A stretch of DNA of 44,293 bases from Phycisphaerae bacterium (GTDB taxonomy: Bacteria; Planctomycetota; Phycisphaerae; JAAYCJ01). Under the pieces are notes generated by a model that ran no database searches, was not told where the DNA came from, and saw nothing but the letters and a program-made list of their open reading frames with translations. The stretch is taken from assembly GCA_012729815.1 (NCBI GenBank), contig JAAYCJ010000348.1:1-44293 (forward strand). The letters are read 5' to 3'. Position 1 is the stretch's first letter; every line of letters starts with the position of its first letter. Both the position numbers and the translations under genes were made by a program. This document shows, one piece after another, positions 14,410-22,050 of this stretch.

Positions 14410-15192
14410 TTATTGGAGTTTTGGGGAGACCTCGAGGGCGGATGGTGAGTAGAGGTCGAGGCCGCCGTCGGCGAGGTGGCGGGCGATGGCGATGGTTTTT
14501 TGGATCGATTCGCGGGTGTAGTCGCCGAGGATGGGGGTGCCGAGGGGTTGGCCGAGGGCTCCCTGGCACTGGTCGCATCCGAGGAGGCCTTGTCCGCCGC
14601 AAATTTGGCAGGTGACCACGCCGACGCCCTGGCAGGTGGGGCAGGTTTTTTCGCGGTTTGAGGGCAGGTAGCGGGTTTTTCGTTTGCCCTGGACGGCGAT
14701 GCGCTGGCGGATTTCGCCGCGGCCTTTGCATTCGGGGCACCGCTGCTGGCCGCTGGCGGAGCAGGCGTGGCAGTCGGCTGATCCGGTTCCGCCGCAGCGG
14801 TCGCAGACGTCGGGGCGGGCTTGGCCTTCGCATTGGGCGGCGAGGTCGGCCAGCGCGACGAGCGAGACGTGGTCGGCCAGTTCGACGGTTTGCGGCGAGC
14901 GCATAGCGGCGCGGAGGTGTTCAGCGGCTTGGTCGTAACGGCCGGCGAGGTAGGCATCGAGTCCCTCGGCCAGCGCGGCGAGCGATCGGAGGCGTTGTTG
15001 GTCGTGGGCCTCGCGGAGTTCGGCGAGGGCGGCGACCTGGTCGGCGTCGTAGGGGTCGGCGAGCACGGCTGCGCGCAGCGACGTGACTTGGTCGATCGGA
15101 TCACCGCGGCCGTTCTGGCCGGAGCAGATCGAGAGCGGCAGGGCCAGGGCCAACGTCCACAGCGTGATGATGCGTACCGTTCTATCCCGCAT
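14410..15192 (-). CDS. Secreted protein with DnaJ-type CxxCxGxG zinc-finger repeats
   Basis: A 260-residue protein with a signal peptide (about residues 1-25, ending CSGQ) and a short helical, TPR-like region around residues 60-120. A cysteine-rich block follows at about residues 128-215. It contains CDRCGGTG, CHACSASG, CPECKGRG, CPTCQGVG, CQICGGQG and CDQCQGALG, that is, DnaJ-type CxxCxGxG repeats or close variants. In DnaJ these bind two zinc ions and help hold unfolded substrates, but here there is no J-domain in the same chain and the protein is exported. GGGAGG is well placed before the start. Its start overlaps the stop of the upstream J-like gene by 11 bp, so the two are coupled. Exact role unknown. 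Confidence 0.8.
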   Translation of the reverse strand: MRDRTVRIITLWTLALALPLSICSGQNGRGDPIDQVTSLRAAVLADPYDADQVAALAELREAHDQQRLRSLAALAEGLDAYLAGRYDQAAEHLRAAMRSPQTVELADHVSLVALADLAAQCEGQARPDVCDRCGGTGSADCHACSASGQQRCPECKGRGEIRQRIAVQGKRKTRYLPSNREKTCPTCQGVGVVTCQICGGQGLLGCDQCQGALGQPLGTPILGDYTRESIQKTIAIARHLADGGLDLYSPSALEVSPKLQ

Positions 15193-17542
15193 GGCGCACC
15201 CTCCCGTCGTCTGGCCGCTGGGCGACCCGCGATTCGGCGGCTTTTTGTCTGGCGAGCACGTCGCAGAGGTGGAGGTTGTGGCAGGCGGCGGCGCGGATTT
15301 CCTGGAGCACGTCGTCGGCTTCGCGTTGGGCCTGGCGGCGGTCGTCGGCGAGCTGCGCGAGCGGTTCGGCGAGGCGACCGGTCCGGTCGCGGGCCTGGGC
15401 CAGGAGTTCGAGCAATTCGCCGGCGGCGTCCATGTTGACGGCGATCCGCTGGAGGACGGTCCGGCAGGCGGCGAGTCGGGCGTGGCGTTCGGCGCGTCGC
15501 AGGTCGAGGGCGGCGGCCTGCGGCGAGGCCGGCGCTTCGGTTCGGATCAGGAGTTCCAGTTCGGTGCAGACCTCGTCGAGCGAGGATGCGAAATCGGTTC
15601 CGACGTTGCGGCTGCGGAAGATCACGCCGGTCGGCAGGCCGGAGGGTTCGCCCGTTGCTTCGACGTTTCGCAGCAGTTCAGCCATCGCAGCGGAGAGATG
15701 GGCGTTGAGGCCCAGGAGCTTGAGCGGCGTCTGGTCCGGTTCCCACGCAGCGGGAGTTGAGTCCAAATTCGGTTCGCCCGGAGCCGGTCCGAGGTTGGTG
15801 ACGATGGCTTGGAGTCCGAGGGCGGCGCCGGGCGTGCGGGTCTGTCGGCCCCACTGGGCGGCGCGTCCGCCGCTGAGCTGGCTTGTCCACCAGCGTTGGC
15901 TGACGAGTCGATCGTGCGCGTTATTGGCGAGGGCGAGGAGGCCTTCGGACCCGGCTGCGAGTCGGACGCCCGAGCCGGCGGCGAGGGTCTGGACGATCTG
16001 ATGGGCGGCGAAGGGGCGGCTTCGCGCGATCAGTTGCGCCAGGTCGCGCGGGATTCGCGGGTCTTCGATGGTCAGCAGGGCGCGGAGGATGCGGCTGGTC
16101 ATGCCGCGGCCTCGGGTGCTCAGGTCGGTGCATCGTTGTTCGAGAGCGGACAGGAGCAGGTCGGTCGCTTCGGGCATGGCGGCCTGTCGGAGTTTTTCGA
16201 CGGCCTGGTAGCAGACGGCGTCGGATGAGGCGAGGTCGTGGGCGGTCTGTTCGAGGTCGATGGCGATTGTCGCTTGGTTCAGGTCGGCGGCTTGGACGGG
16301 TCGGAAGCTGATGCGTTCGGCCAGGTCGGTCACGCGGTCGGCCGCGCCGAGCGCAGCGGCCAGATCGTTGGGCCAGCGTTGCGGCGAGTCGTTCATCGAG
16401 GCGAGTCGTTCGCAGGCGGCGAGGAGGGCGATGGCGGTGTCGGCCAGGAGTTGATCGGCGGAGTCGGCGGGGCCGAAGGCGGCGCGGATCTGCTCGGTGA
16501 AGTCGCTTTGCGGGTCGATCGTCAGTTCGTTATCCGTGGCGATCTCGTCAGCCGCGGCCTCTTGCTCGATCGGGCTGGGCGGCGCAGCCGGCGTGTAGAT
16601 CGGCGTGGAGGACGGTTGAGGAATTGCCGGCGGGACATCGGTGGGCGTCTCGATGGGCGGCGGAACCGCGGAGCGGGCCTCCGGCGTTCGTTCGTCACCG
16701 AACGCGTAGAGGATCGCCAGAAACGCGGCGATGCCGACCAGCGGGATTCCCACCGCGGCCAGCCGGTTGTTCGCGGTGCGGCGCTTTCGGGCCCGCGAGC
16801 GGGCCAGGTCGGCGGGCAGGATCGGCAGGCTGTCCGGATCGGATTTCTCCGGCACGTCGATCCGCAGGGCCGGCAGGCGGGGCAGTCGCGGTTCCCCGAG
16901 GCACTCTTCGAGAACCTGGCGGGCGGTCTGTTCCTCCAGGCCATCCACCTTGCCCAAGGCGATGAGGCGGTCCCAGTGGCTGTCGCCAGCGTAGCCTTCG
17001 GGGAACATCGCCTGGACCTGTTTTTTGAATGCGGCCCGGCGTTTCTGGGCGGTCGTATGACTTTGGTCGTTCGGCTGGGGTATCCGGGCCAACAGGGTCG
17101 GCACGTCGCAACGGGGAATGCCCAGGGCCAGGAGGCGTCGGGCCAGGTCGTCGCGTTTCTCAGCCGCCAGCGCACCCCGCTTGTCGACCGCGGCCAGGAT
17201 GGCGGCGCGGGCTTCGACGACCAGCCGGCGGACCCGCTGGGCGTCATCCTCGGGTTGGGGTGCTTCGATGTCTGGTTTGGCATCGTATTCGCGTCGGCGG
17301 GCCGAGTCGCGGAGCACCGCCGCCGCCGGTTCCAACTGCTGCTTTTCAAACTGAAGCAGCAGTGGCAGCATCTGAGGCGAGCGGACCTGCTTTCGCAACA
17401 GTTGCCGTCGGCTTTCGAGGGCGGCGTCGACGATCTCAGCCGAGCAATCGCCCCGCTCCAACCCCAGCAGTTGGTAGGGGCTGGGCTGTTCGAGGGTCTC
17501 GTCGATACCAAGCTGGCTGTAAAATCCCCGCCACGGGTTCAT
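15182..17542 (-). CDS. Membrane protein with degenerate J-like N-terminal domain
   Basis: A 786-residue protein. Residues about 15-95 look like a J-domain relative: YQLLGLERGD at the start, a helix rich in QLLRKQV, and LRDSARRREYDAK at the end, as in DnaJ. The diagnostic HPD tripeptide is absent, so Hsp70 stimulation is unlikely. One transmembrane helix (about residues 263-285, RLAAVGIPLVGIAAFLAILYAFG) separates a cytoplasmic N-terminal part from a large Ala/Leu-rich helical extracytoplasmic part with a Pro-rich linker. It overlaps the zinc-finger gene that follows. A -10-like TATAAT lies about 31 bp upstream. Such J-like membrane proteins occur in planctomycetes; function is unknown. Confidence 0.75.
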   Translation of the reverse strand: MNPWRGFYSQLGIDETLEQPSPYQLLGLERGDCSAEIVDAALESRRQLLRKQVRSPQMLPLLLQFEKQQLEPAAAVLRDSARRREYDAKPDIEAPQPEDDAQRVRRLVVEARAAILAAVDKRGALAAEKRDDLARRLLALGIPRCDVPTLLARIPQPNDQSHTTAQKRRAAFKKQVQAMFPEGYAGDSHWDRLIALGKVDGLEEQTARQVLEECLGEPRLPRLPALRIDVPEKSDPDSLPILPADLARSRARKRRTANNRLAAVGIPLVGIAAFLAILYAFGDERTPEARSAVPPPIETPTDVPPAIPQPSSTPIYTPAAPPSPIEQEAAADEIATDNELTIDPQSDFTEQIRAAFGPADSADQLLADTAIALLAACERLASMNDSPQRWPNDLAAALGAADRVTDLAERISFRPVQAADLNQATIAIDLEQTAHDLASSDAVCYQAVEKLRQAAMPEATDLLLSALEQRCTDLSTRGRGMTSRILRALLTIEDPRIPRDLAQLIARSRPFAAHQIVQTLAAGSGVRLAAGSEGLLALANNAHDRLVSQRWWTSQLSGGRAAQWGRQTRTPGAALGLQAIVTNLGPAPGEPNLDSTPAAWEPDQTPLKLLGLNAHLSAAMAELLRNVEATGEPSGLPTGVIFRSRNVGTDFASSLDEVCTELELLIRTEAPASPQAAALDLRRAERHARLAACRTVLQRIAVNMDAAGELLELLAQARDRTGRLAEPLAQLADDRRQAQREADDVLQEIRAAACHNLHLCDVLARQKAAESRVAQRPDDGRVRHAG

Positions 17543-17572
17543 GGTCGCCTCACTTCGCGGTGGCTATACGTA

Positions 17573-17578
17573 ATTATA
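17573..17578 (-). promoter_or_regulatory. Candidate -10 box upstream of the J-like gene
   Basis: A perfect TATAAT on the minus strand, about 31 bp before the start codon at 17542, in a locally AT-rich 100-bp gap. The -35 position at 17 bp (TAGCCG) is a poor match, so this may be an activator-dependent promoter or a chance match. Confidence 0.35.
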
Positions 17579-17643
17579 TCGTATGGATGCGAAGGCGGCT
17601 AAAAGTGCAGCTTTACTTATTAAAGTTTGGTTTGTCGAGCGGT

Positions 17644-20055
17644 TCAGGGCAGGCCAAGGGTTTTGGCGAGCTCGTCGAACCGGCTTTGCCATTGGGCCGG
17701 TTCGATCCGCGGGTTTTGTAATCGAAAGTATGCCAGCAACTTACGGGCATGTTCCATCTTACCATCACGGCGGTGGCAGTCAATGAGGTGATACTGGGCT
17801 TCGTACCAGCCGTCGGTTTTGGCCTGGAGTCCGGCGGCGAGTTGGGCCCAGGGCTCGGTCGCCTGACCGTAGCGTTTGGCCCGCTCGCAGGCGAGGGCCA
17901 GACCTCGCAGGGCCTCGCCCGATTTTTGGCGCGGCAGGTGGGTGACCAGCCACTGGTACTGCTCGATCGCCTCGTTCGGCTGATCGAGGTCGTCCAGGAC
18001 GGCGGCGAGGCGGCGTCGGACGGCAATGGTCTGGGCCGTCGGGCCGGCCTGCTGCGTGGTTGTGGCGGCGGTCAGCATCTGTCTGTAGATGTTGACGAGG
18101 CCCAGGCCCAGTTGTTTCGCCTCGGCGGGTCGGTCGGTCAGGAGTTGGCGGAAGCGCTGCTCGATCGGATCGACCAGGGCGGCGAGGGCGTTCGGGTCGG
18201 TGTGGTTGTGGTTGGCGGCCTGGTTGATCCACTGGATGGCCTGCTCGTCGTTGCCGGAGGCGATTTCGAGGCGGATGCGCAGGGCGATGCTTTGGTCGGT
18301 CGGGGCCAAGCGATCGATCGCGTCGAGGAGTTGGCGGACCCGGTCGATCGGCGGGTCGGGCAGATCCATCAGTTTCTGGCCGGTCGCGGCGGCCACGTCG
18401 GCGATGGCGTCGGTCAGTTGCGATTTGTCCGGGCTATCGGATCGGCTGGCGGTTTCGGCGAATTGCGCGACGGCCTGGGCGGATTGCACGAGGCGTTGGC
18501 GGTCGGGCGGTGCGTTCGGCTGGGTGGTTGTGGCCGTTTCAGCCAGGCGGTAGGCGGCCAGGGCGATGCCGTATTGGGCTTCGAGGTGGATCGGCGATTC
18601 GGCGGTTAGCGCGGTGAGTTGGTCGAGGGCTTGGGACCATCGGCCGTCCTGGAGCATGAGGTTGGCCCGGTACCACGGGGCGCGGCGGACTTCGTGCTGC
18701 TGCGGGAATTGTTGTTCGGCGAAGGTCAGGAAGTCGAGAAATTGCGTTCGGTCGATTGGGGTTTCGCCGGTCAGGGCTGAGAGGCCGGCGCGAACGGCGC
18801 GGCTGCACATCGATGGGGCTCGGCGGTCGGCGGGATGGCGGCGGGTGAAGGCTTCGGCGGCGGCGAAGGCTTCGTTCCAGCGGGAAAGGCTCCACAGGGC
18901 GGCGGCTCGCGTGAAGCGCAGGTCGGCGGCGACGGTGTCGGGCGTTTCGTTGGATGCGGCGTCGATGCCCTTTTGGGCCTCAGCGGCGGCTTGGTCGAGG
19001 CGTCCTCCGGCGAAGGCGTCGCGGGCCTGGACGAGGTGGCGGATGGGGCCGGAACCGCCGTGTCGGCCGAGGATCTGGGCGAGCTGTGAACTCCACGGTT
19101 CGCCGTAGCCGTAGAGGCGCTTGGCAATCTCGTCGGTGCGCTGGGTGAACTGGTCTTTGGTTTTGGATGATGCGCCCGCTTCGGCCAATGCGACGAGGGC
19201 GGCGGCGCGGGCAAGGGCCATGGTTCGTTCGAGGGCGTCCCACTCACGGTTGGGCGGCACGCGGTCGAAGTAGCTCTTGGCCGTCCGTTCCAGTTCGAGC
19301 GGCGAGGTGAGTTGCTGGTGGGTTTTGAGGCGCAGGAGCGTAATCTTTTTGAACGTTTCGGGCGGGGTGTTTTTGTAGGTGAGCGGGGCGAGAAATTCGA
19401 TGACCTGCGGGTAGCGTTCCAGTTCGTAGAGGCACAGGGCCTGGCCCAGGAAGCATTCGGCGAGGATCGGGTGTTCCTGATAGCCCGAAGCGGTGAAGCC
19501 GGTGAACTGCTCGATGGCCGCTTCGAGGTGGCGCCGGCGTTCGGTTGGGTCGGGCGTGACGGAGGCCAGGCTGTACTCGGTCCAGGCGCGGGCGTAGTTG
19601 GCCCGCGAGAGCATGGTGGTGGCGTCGCGCCAGTCGGGGCTGTTGGTCGGGTCGGCGGCGGTCAGGCGCTGGTCGAGGACGTCGAGTTCGTGCTCGCACT
19701 GGCGGATGAGGAGTCCGTAGGCGTCGAGGGCGAGCAGCAGACTGCGTTTGGCCTGGTCGCGCAGGTCCGAGTCGGCTGGGCGGCGCTGGAATTCGGCGGC
19801 GAGGGCTCGGCCTCGCAGGCGGAGGATCTCGGCGCGCAGGAAGGGTTGGGTTCGCTGGTCGATTCCGCCACCGGGTTTGGCGAGCAAGGTTTCGGCCTCC
19901 TGAAGTCTGGCTTCGGCGGAGGGCAGGTCGCTGGCGGCTGCGGCGTCGGCCAGCAGGCGGTTGATTTGCGTCTCAGCCAGCGAGCCGAGGGTTGATGAAC
20001 CGGTGATGATCGTCAGCGCCGCCAGCCATAGCATTGAGTTCAGCCGATGTCTCAT
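17644..20055 (-). CDS. Large secreted helical-repeat (TPR-like) protein
   Basis: An 803-residue protein with a signal peptide (about residues 1-28, ending LGSLAETQ) and an almost entirely alpha-helical body. Repeated motifs such as EAETLL, AECFLGQALCLYELERY, DQLTALTAESPIHLEAQYGIALAAYRLAE and EAIEQYQWLV are characteristic of degenerate TPR units. By context it is a periplasmic scaffold of the TolQ/ExbD locus, analogous in position to YbgF-like TPR proteins of Tol systems, though no YbgF domain is recognised. The reading frame is open upstream to 20526. The ATG at 20055 is chosen because it overlaps the stop of the preceding exbD (ATGA) and begins a signal peptide. Confidence 0.75.
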   Translation of the reverse strand: MRHRLNSMLWLAALTIITGSSTLGSLAETQINRLLADAAAASDLPSAEARLQEAETLLAKPGGGIDQRTQPFLRAEILRLRGRALAAEFQRRPADSDLRDQAKRSLLLALDAYGLLIRQCEHELDVLDQRLTAADPTNSPDWRDATTMLSRANYARAWTEYSLASVTPDPTERRRHLEAAIEQFTGFTASGYQEHPILAECFLGQALCLYELERYPQVIEFLAPLTYKNTPPETFKKITLLRLKTHQQLTSPLELERTAKSYFDRVPPNREWDALERTMALARAAALVALAEAGASSKTKDQFTQRTDEIAKRLYGYGEPWSSQLAQILGRHGGSGPIRHLVQARDAFAGGRLDQAAAEAQKGIDAASNETPDTVAADLRFTRAAALWSLSRWNEAFAAAEAFTRRHPADRRAPSMCSRAVRAGLSALTGETPIDRTQFLDFLTFAEQQFPQQHEVRRAPWYRANLMLQDGRWSQALDQLTALTAESPIHLEAQYGIALAAYRLAETATTTQPNAPPDRQRLVQSAQAVAQFAETASRSDSPDKSQLTDAIADVAAATGQKLMDLPDPPIDRVRQLLDAIDRLAPTDQSIALRIRLEIASGNDEQAIQWINQAANHNHTDPNALAALVDPIEQRFRQLLTDRPAEAKQLGLGLVNIYRQMLTAATTTQQAGPTAQTIAVRRRLAAVLDDLDQPNEAIEQYQWLVTHLPRQKSGEALRGLALACERAKRYGQATEPWAQLAAGLQAKTDGWYEAQYHLIDCHRRDGKMEHARKLLAYFRLQNPRIEPAQWQSRFDELAKTLGLP

Positions 20056-20483
20056 GGTCGTTCTCCTATCGGCGCGTAGGCGACGCGGTGCAGGTCGGCG
20101 GCGTAGCAGGCGTCGAGGGCGGCGACCATGTGGCGGAAGGCGACGTCGGCTTGGCCGTCGATGATGACGGCGACGTCGGCGATGGCGCGTCGGGCCCGGA
20201 GCTTGTCGCGCAGCTCGTCGAAGGTGGCGCACGGCTGGCCGTCGCAGCGGACGAGCACGCCGGCCTCGGATTCTTCCAGATGCACCCGCACCGGCGGAAA
20301 CTCCTCGCGCGGGCGATCGGCGCCGGCGCCGGTTCGCGGCAACTGGGTCGGCAGCATGGCCTCCGGCGGTCGGAACGACGAGGTGCACATGAAGAAGATC
20401 AGCAGCAGAAACACCACGTCGATCATGGCCGCCAGATTCAATTCCGGCCGCCCGACCCGACGACTTCGCCGTTTCAACCGCAT
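20052..20483 (-). CDS. exbD: ExbD/TolR-family protein, second copy
   Basis: A 143-residue proton-channel partner with one N-terminal membrane helix. Its core LNLAAMIDVVFLLLIFFM carries the conserved Asp (about residue 21) needed for proton-driven work in ExbD/TolR. The periplasmic part ends with the family's DGQADVAFRHMVAALDACYAADLHRVAYA segment. The ATG at 20483 lies 9 nt after GGAGG and gives MRLKRRSRR, matching the N-terminus of the other ExbD (MRLRKTRR). The ATG at 20492 abuts the Shine-Dalgarno. The transposase unit ends only 15 bp upstream, so this gene has lost direct contact with the first exbD. Its stop overlaps the TPR gene start. Confidence 0.88.
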   Translation of the reverse strand: MRLKRRSRRVGRPELNLAAMIDVVFLLLIFFMCTSSFRPPEAMLPTQLPRTGAGADRPREEFPPVRVHLEESEAGVLVRCDGQPCATFDELRDKLRARRAIADVAVIIDGQADVAFRHMVAALDACYAADLHRVAYAPIGERP

Positions 20484-20497
20484 TGTGCTCATCCTCC

Positions 20498-20553
20498 AAA
20501 ATTAAACTTTCAAGACCTGACCCCATGGGGTCAGGTCTTGAAAGTTTAATTTT
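20498..20553. repeat. Perfect 56-bp palindrome at the 3' side of the transposase gene
   Basis: Two perfectly complementary 28-bp arms are centred between 20525 and 20526 on CCATGG. Each arm carries the block TTTCAAGACCTGACCCC. It is identical to the core of 21556-21611. The TAA stop of the transposase gene is inside the right arm (20546-20548). Confidence 0.95.
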
Positions 20554-21517
20554 CGTTCAGTTGTTTCTCCAGCTCGCAGAGGCGGGAGGCCAATCTTCTG
20601 TCCTTGGTTCGCCGGTCGGCGACGGCGTGGACGATGTGAGACACTGCTGCGGAGCGGATGCCGCCGAAGTGTTGCCCGATCTGCGCTACCGGCGTGGTGG
20701 TCAGCATGCGGGCCAGGTAGATGGCGGTCGATCGGGCCTCGTTGTTTTGACGGCCCCGCCGCATCAGGATCTCCGGATCACTTCCGAGAAGTTGGCAGAC
20801 TTCTCGGCTGATTTCCTGCAGAGAGGGTTGGCGGCGGAGGCGTTTGGCCTGGGGGATTTCCGGGTCGGCGGGCCGGCCGGTCAGCAGCGTCTGCATCCGC
20901 TCGATGAAGGCCGGCGAGCCGAGCAGGGCTGAGCCGACGGTCGCGGACAGCGGGCAGGTCGGCGGATGAAAGACGCCCTCGTTGAGGAAGGCCAGGTAGG
21001 CCCGCCGGGCCGAGTTGATCCCGCGGCCGTGAGACGTCAATACTTCCTGCCAAATCAGCCATTCGGGGGCGATTCGCGGATTCAGGTAGGCGGAGCAACT
21101 GCTCCAGGGGTAGACCTCGGGCCGCCCGGCCAGGCCCGCACGCACGGGGTTCAGGTGGATGTATCGCGTCAGTTCCCAGTCGTGCGACTCCTGCTCGACG
21201 AGGACGGCTTTGAATCGTCCCTGAAGCAGCGGTCCGCAGCGGCTGTGGCGGCGGTTGAACAGTGTCGCGTAGCCGGCGTTCAGGTCGTGCATGCCGGCGG
21301 AGAGGTCCGGCTGCGGAGTTCGCAGGTAGAGGTGGAAGTGGTTGTCCATCAGCACCCAGGCCAGAACCTGCCAGCCTCGGCGGCGGACGACTTGATCGAG
21401 AAGCTTGAGCCAGCGTTTGCGGTCGGCGTCATCGCGCACGATCGCCCGCCGCTCCAGTCCGCGGCTGGTCACGTGGTACAATCCATCCGCCACTTCGATT
21501 CTCAACGGTCGCGCCAT
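20546..21517 (-). CDS. REP-associated tyrosine transposase (RAYT, Y1/HUH) with DnaA-IV-like C-terminus
   Basis: A 323-residue member of the IS200-like REP-associated transposase family, which nicks and joins single-stranded palindromic DNA. It starts MARPLRIEVADGLYHVTSRG, the family signature. The HUH metal motif is His60-Phe-His62 in MDNHFHLYL, and the nucleophile is Tyr119 in LTRYIHLNPVRAGL. Residues about 230-310 form an added helical domain. Its pattern TAIYLARMLTTTPVAQIGQHFGG...AAVSHIV strongly resembles DnaA domain IV, a helix-turn-helix DNA binder. The stop codon is provided by the flanking palindrome. Although complete and apparently intact, it serves no obvious role for the host operon. 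Confidence 0.92.
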   Translation of the reverse strand: MARPLRIEVADGLYHVTSRGLERRAIVRDDADRKRWLKLLDQVVRRRGWQVLAWVLMDNHFHLYLRTPQPDLSAGMHDLNAGYATLFNRRHSRCGPLLQGRFKAVLVEQESHDWELTRYIHLNPVRAGLAGRPEVYPWSSCSAYLNPRIAPEWLIWQEVLTSHGRGINSARRAYLAFLNEGVFHPPTCPLSATVGSALLGSPAFIERMQTLLTGRPADPEIPQAKRLRRQPSLQEISREVCQLLGSDPEILMRRGRQNNEARSTAIYLARMLTTTPVAQIGQHFGGIRSAAVSHIVHAVADRRTKDRRLASRLCELEKQLNEN

Positions 21518-21553
21518 GTTTCACCATCCCTTCGCATGCCTCAGCCAACTGCC

Positions 21554-21613
21554 CGAAAATTAAACTTTCAAGACCTGACCCCATGGGGTCAGGTCTTGAA
21601 AGTTTAATTTTCG
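21554..21613. repeat. Palindrome at the 5' side of the transposase gene
   Basis: Same 56-bp palindrome (21556-21611) as 20498-20553, extended here by a complementary CG/CG pair to 60 bp. The centre is between 21583 and 21584. The TAA stop of the first exbD (21604-21606) is inside its right arm. Confidence 0.95.
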
Positions 21614-22038
21614 ATGCGAGTGTCGGGGGAGTCGACGACGGAGACGCGGACTTTTTGGATGTTTTCGGCGGCGCAGAGGCGCATGACGGTGGAGACGGAC
21701 CGCCAGAGGGCGTCGCGGTCGCCGCGGATCAGGACGGCCGGTCCGTCGGGTCCGGCGGCGGATTTTTCGCGGACGAGGAGGGCTTGGAGCTGCTCGTCGG
21801 AGCAGGTTCGTCCGGCGACGACGATTCGTCCGTCGGCGTGGAGGTTGACGATCATGCGGCCCATCGCGGAGTCGTCCTGTCGGCCCTGCTGGGCTTCGGG
21901 CAACGCGAGCGGTTCGGCTTCGACGCGGGTGAATTGCGAGACGGTCATGAAGAAGATGATGAGCAGAAACACCACGTCGATGAGGGCGGCGATGTTGATT
22001 TCCGTGCCGTAGGTTCGGCGGGTTTTGCGAAGGCGCAT
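21604..22038 (-). CDS. exbD: ExbD/TolR-family protein, first copy
   Basis: A 144-residue inner-membrane protein with one N-terminal helix. The core INIAALIDVVFLLIIFFM includes the proton-coupling Asp at about residue 22. A periplasmic domain follows, with the family ending GDRDALWRSVSTVMRLCAAENIQKVRVSVV. Start is MRLRKTRRTYGTEIN, 12 bp after the TolQ-like gene. The last residues (TRIEN) and the stop are encoded at the border of, and inside, the palindrome. The original C-terminus was therefore probably replaced by a few residues when the transposase unit inserted. The folded domain appears complete, so it is likely functional. Confidence 0.9.
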   Translation of the reverse strand: MRLRKTRRTYGTEINIAALIDVVFLLIIFFMTVSQFTRVEAEPLALPEAQQGRQDDSAMGRMIVNLHADGRIVVAGRTCSDEQLQALLVREKSAAGPDGPAVLIRGDRDALWRSVSTVMRLCAAENIQKVRVSVVDSPDTRIEN

Positions 22039-22050
22039 GGCCGTCGTCTC

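Larger units (their letters stand above)
20498..21613 (-). mobile_element. RAYT transposase unit bounded by identical palindromes
   Basis: A unit of about 1.1 kb made of one Y1 (HUH) transposase gene flanked by two copies of the same 56-bp perfect palindrome. It sits between two exbD genes of one minus-strand operon. No target-site duplication is visible, as expected for single-strand Y1 transposition. Identity of both palindromes suggests a recent insertion or active maintenance. Same-strand orientation, together with a Shine-Dalgarno directly at the downstream edge, would let the operon remain expressed. Confidence 0.85.

Noticed and set aside
20056-20526. Upstream extension of the helical-repeat protein to 20526
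   Set aside because: The extension covers exbD in another frame and has Arg/Pro-rich shadow composition; the signal peptide begins at 20055.
20498-21613. Target-site duplication around the RAYT unit
   Set aside because: The flanks outside the palindromes share no direct repeat; Y1 transposition does not make one.
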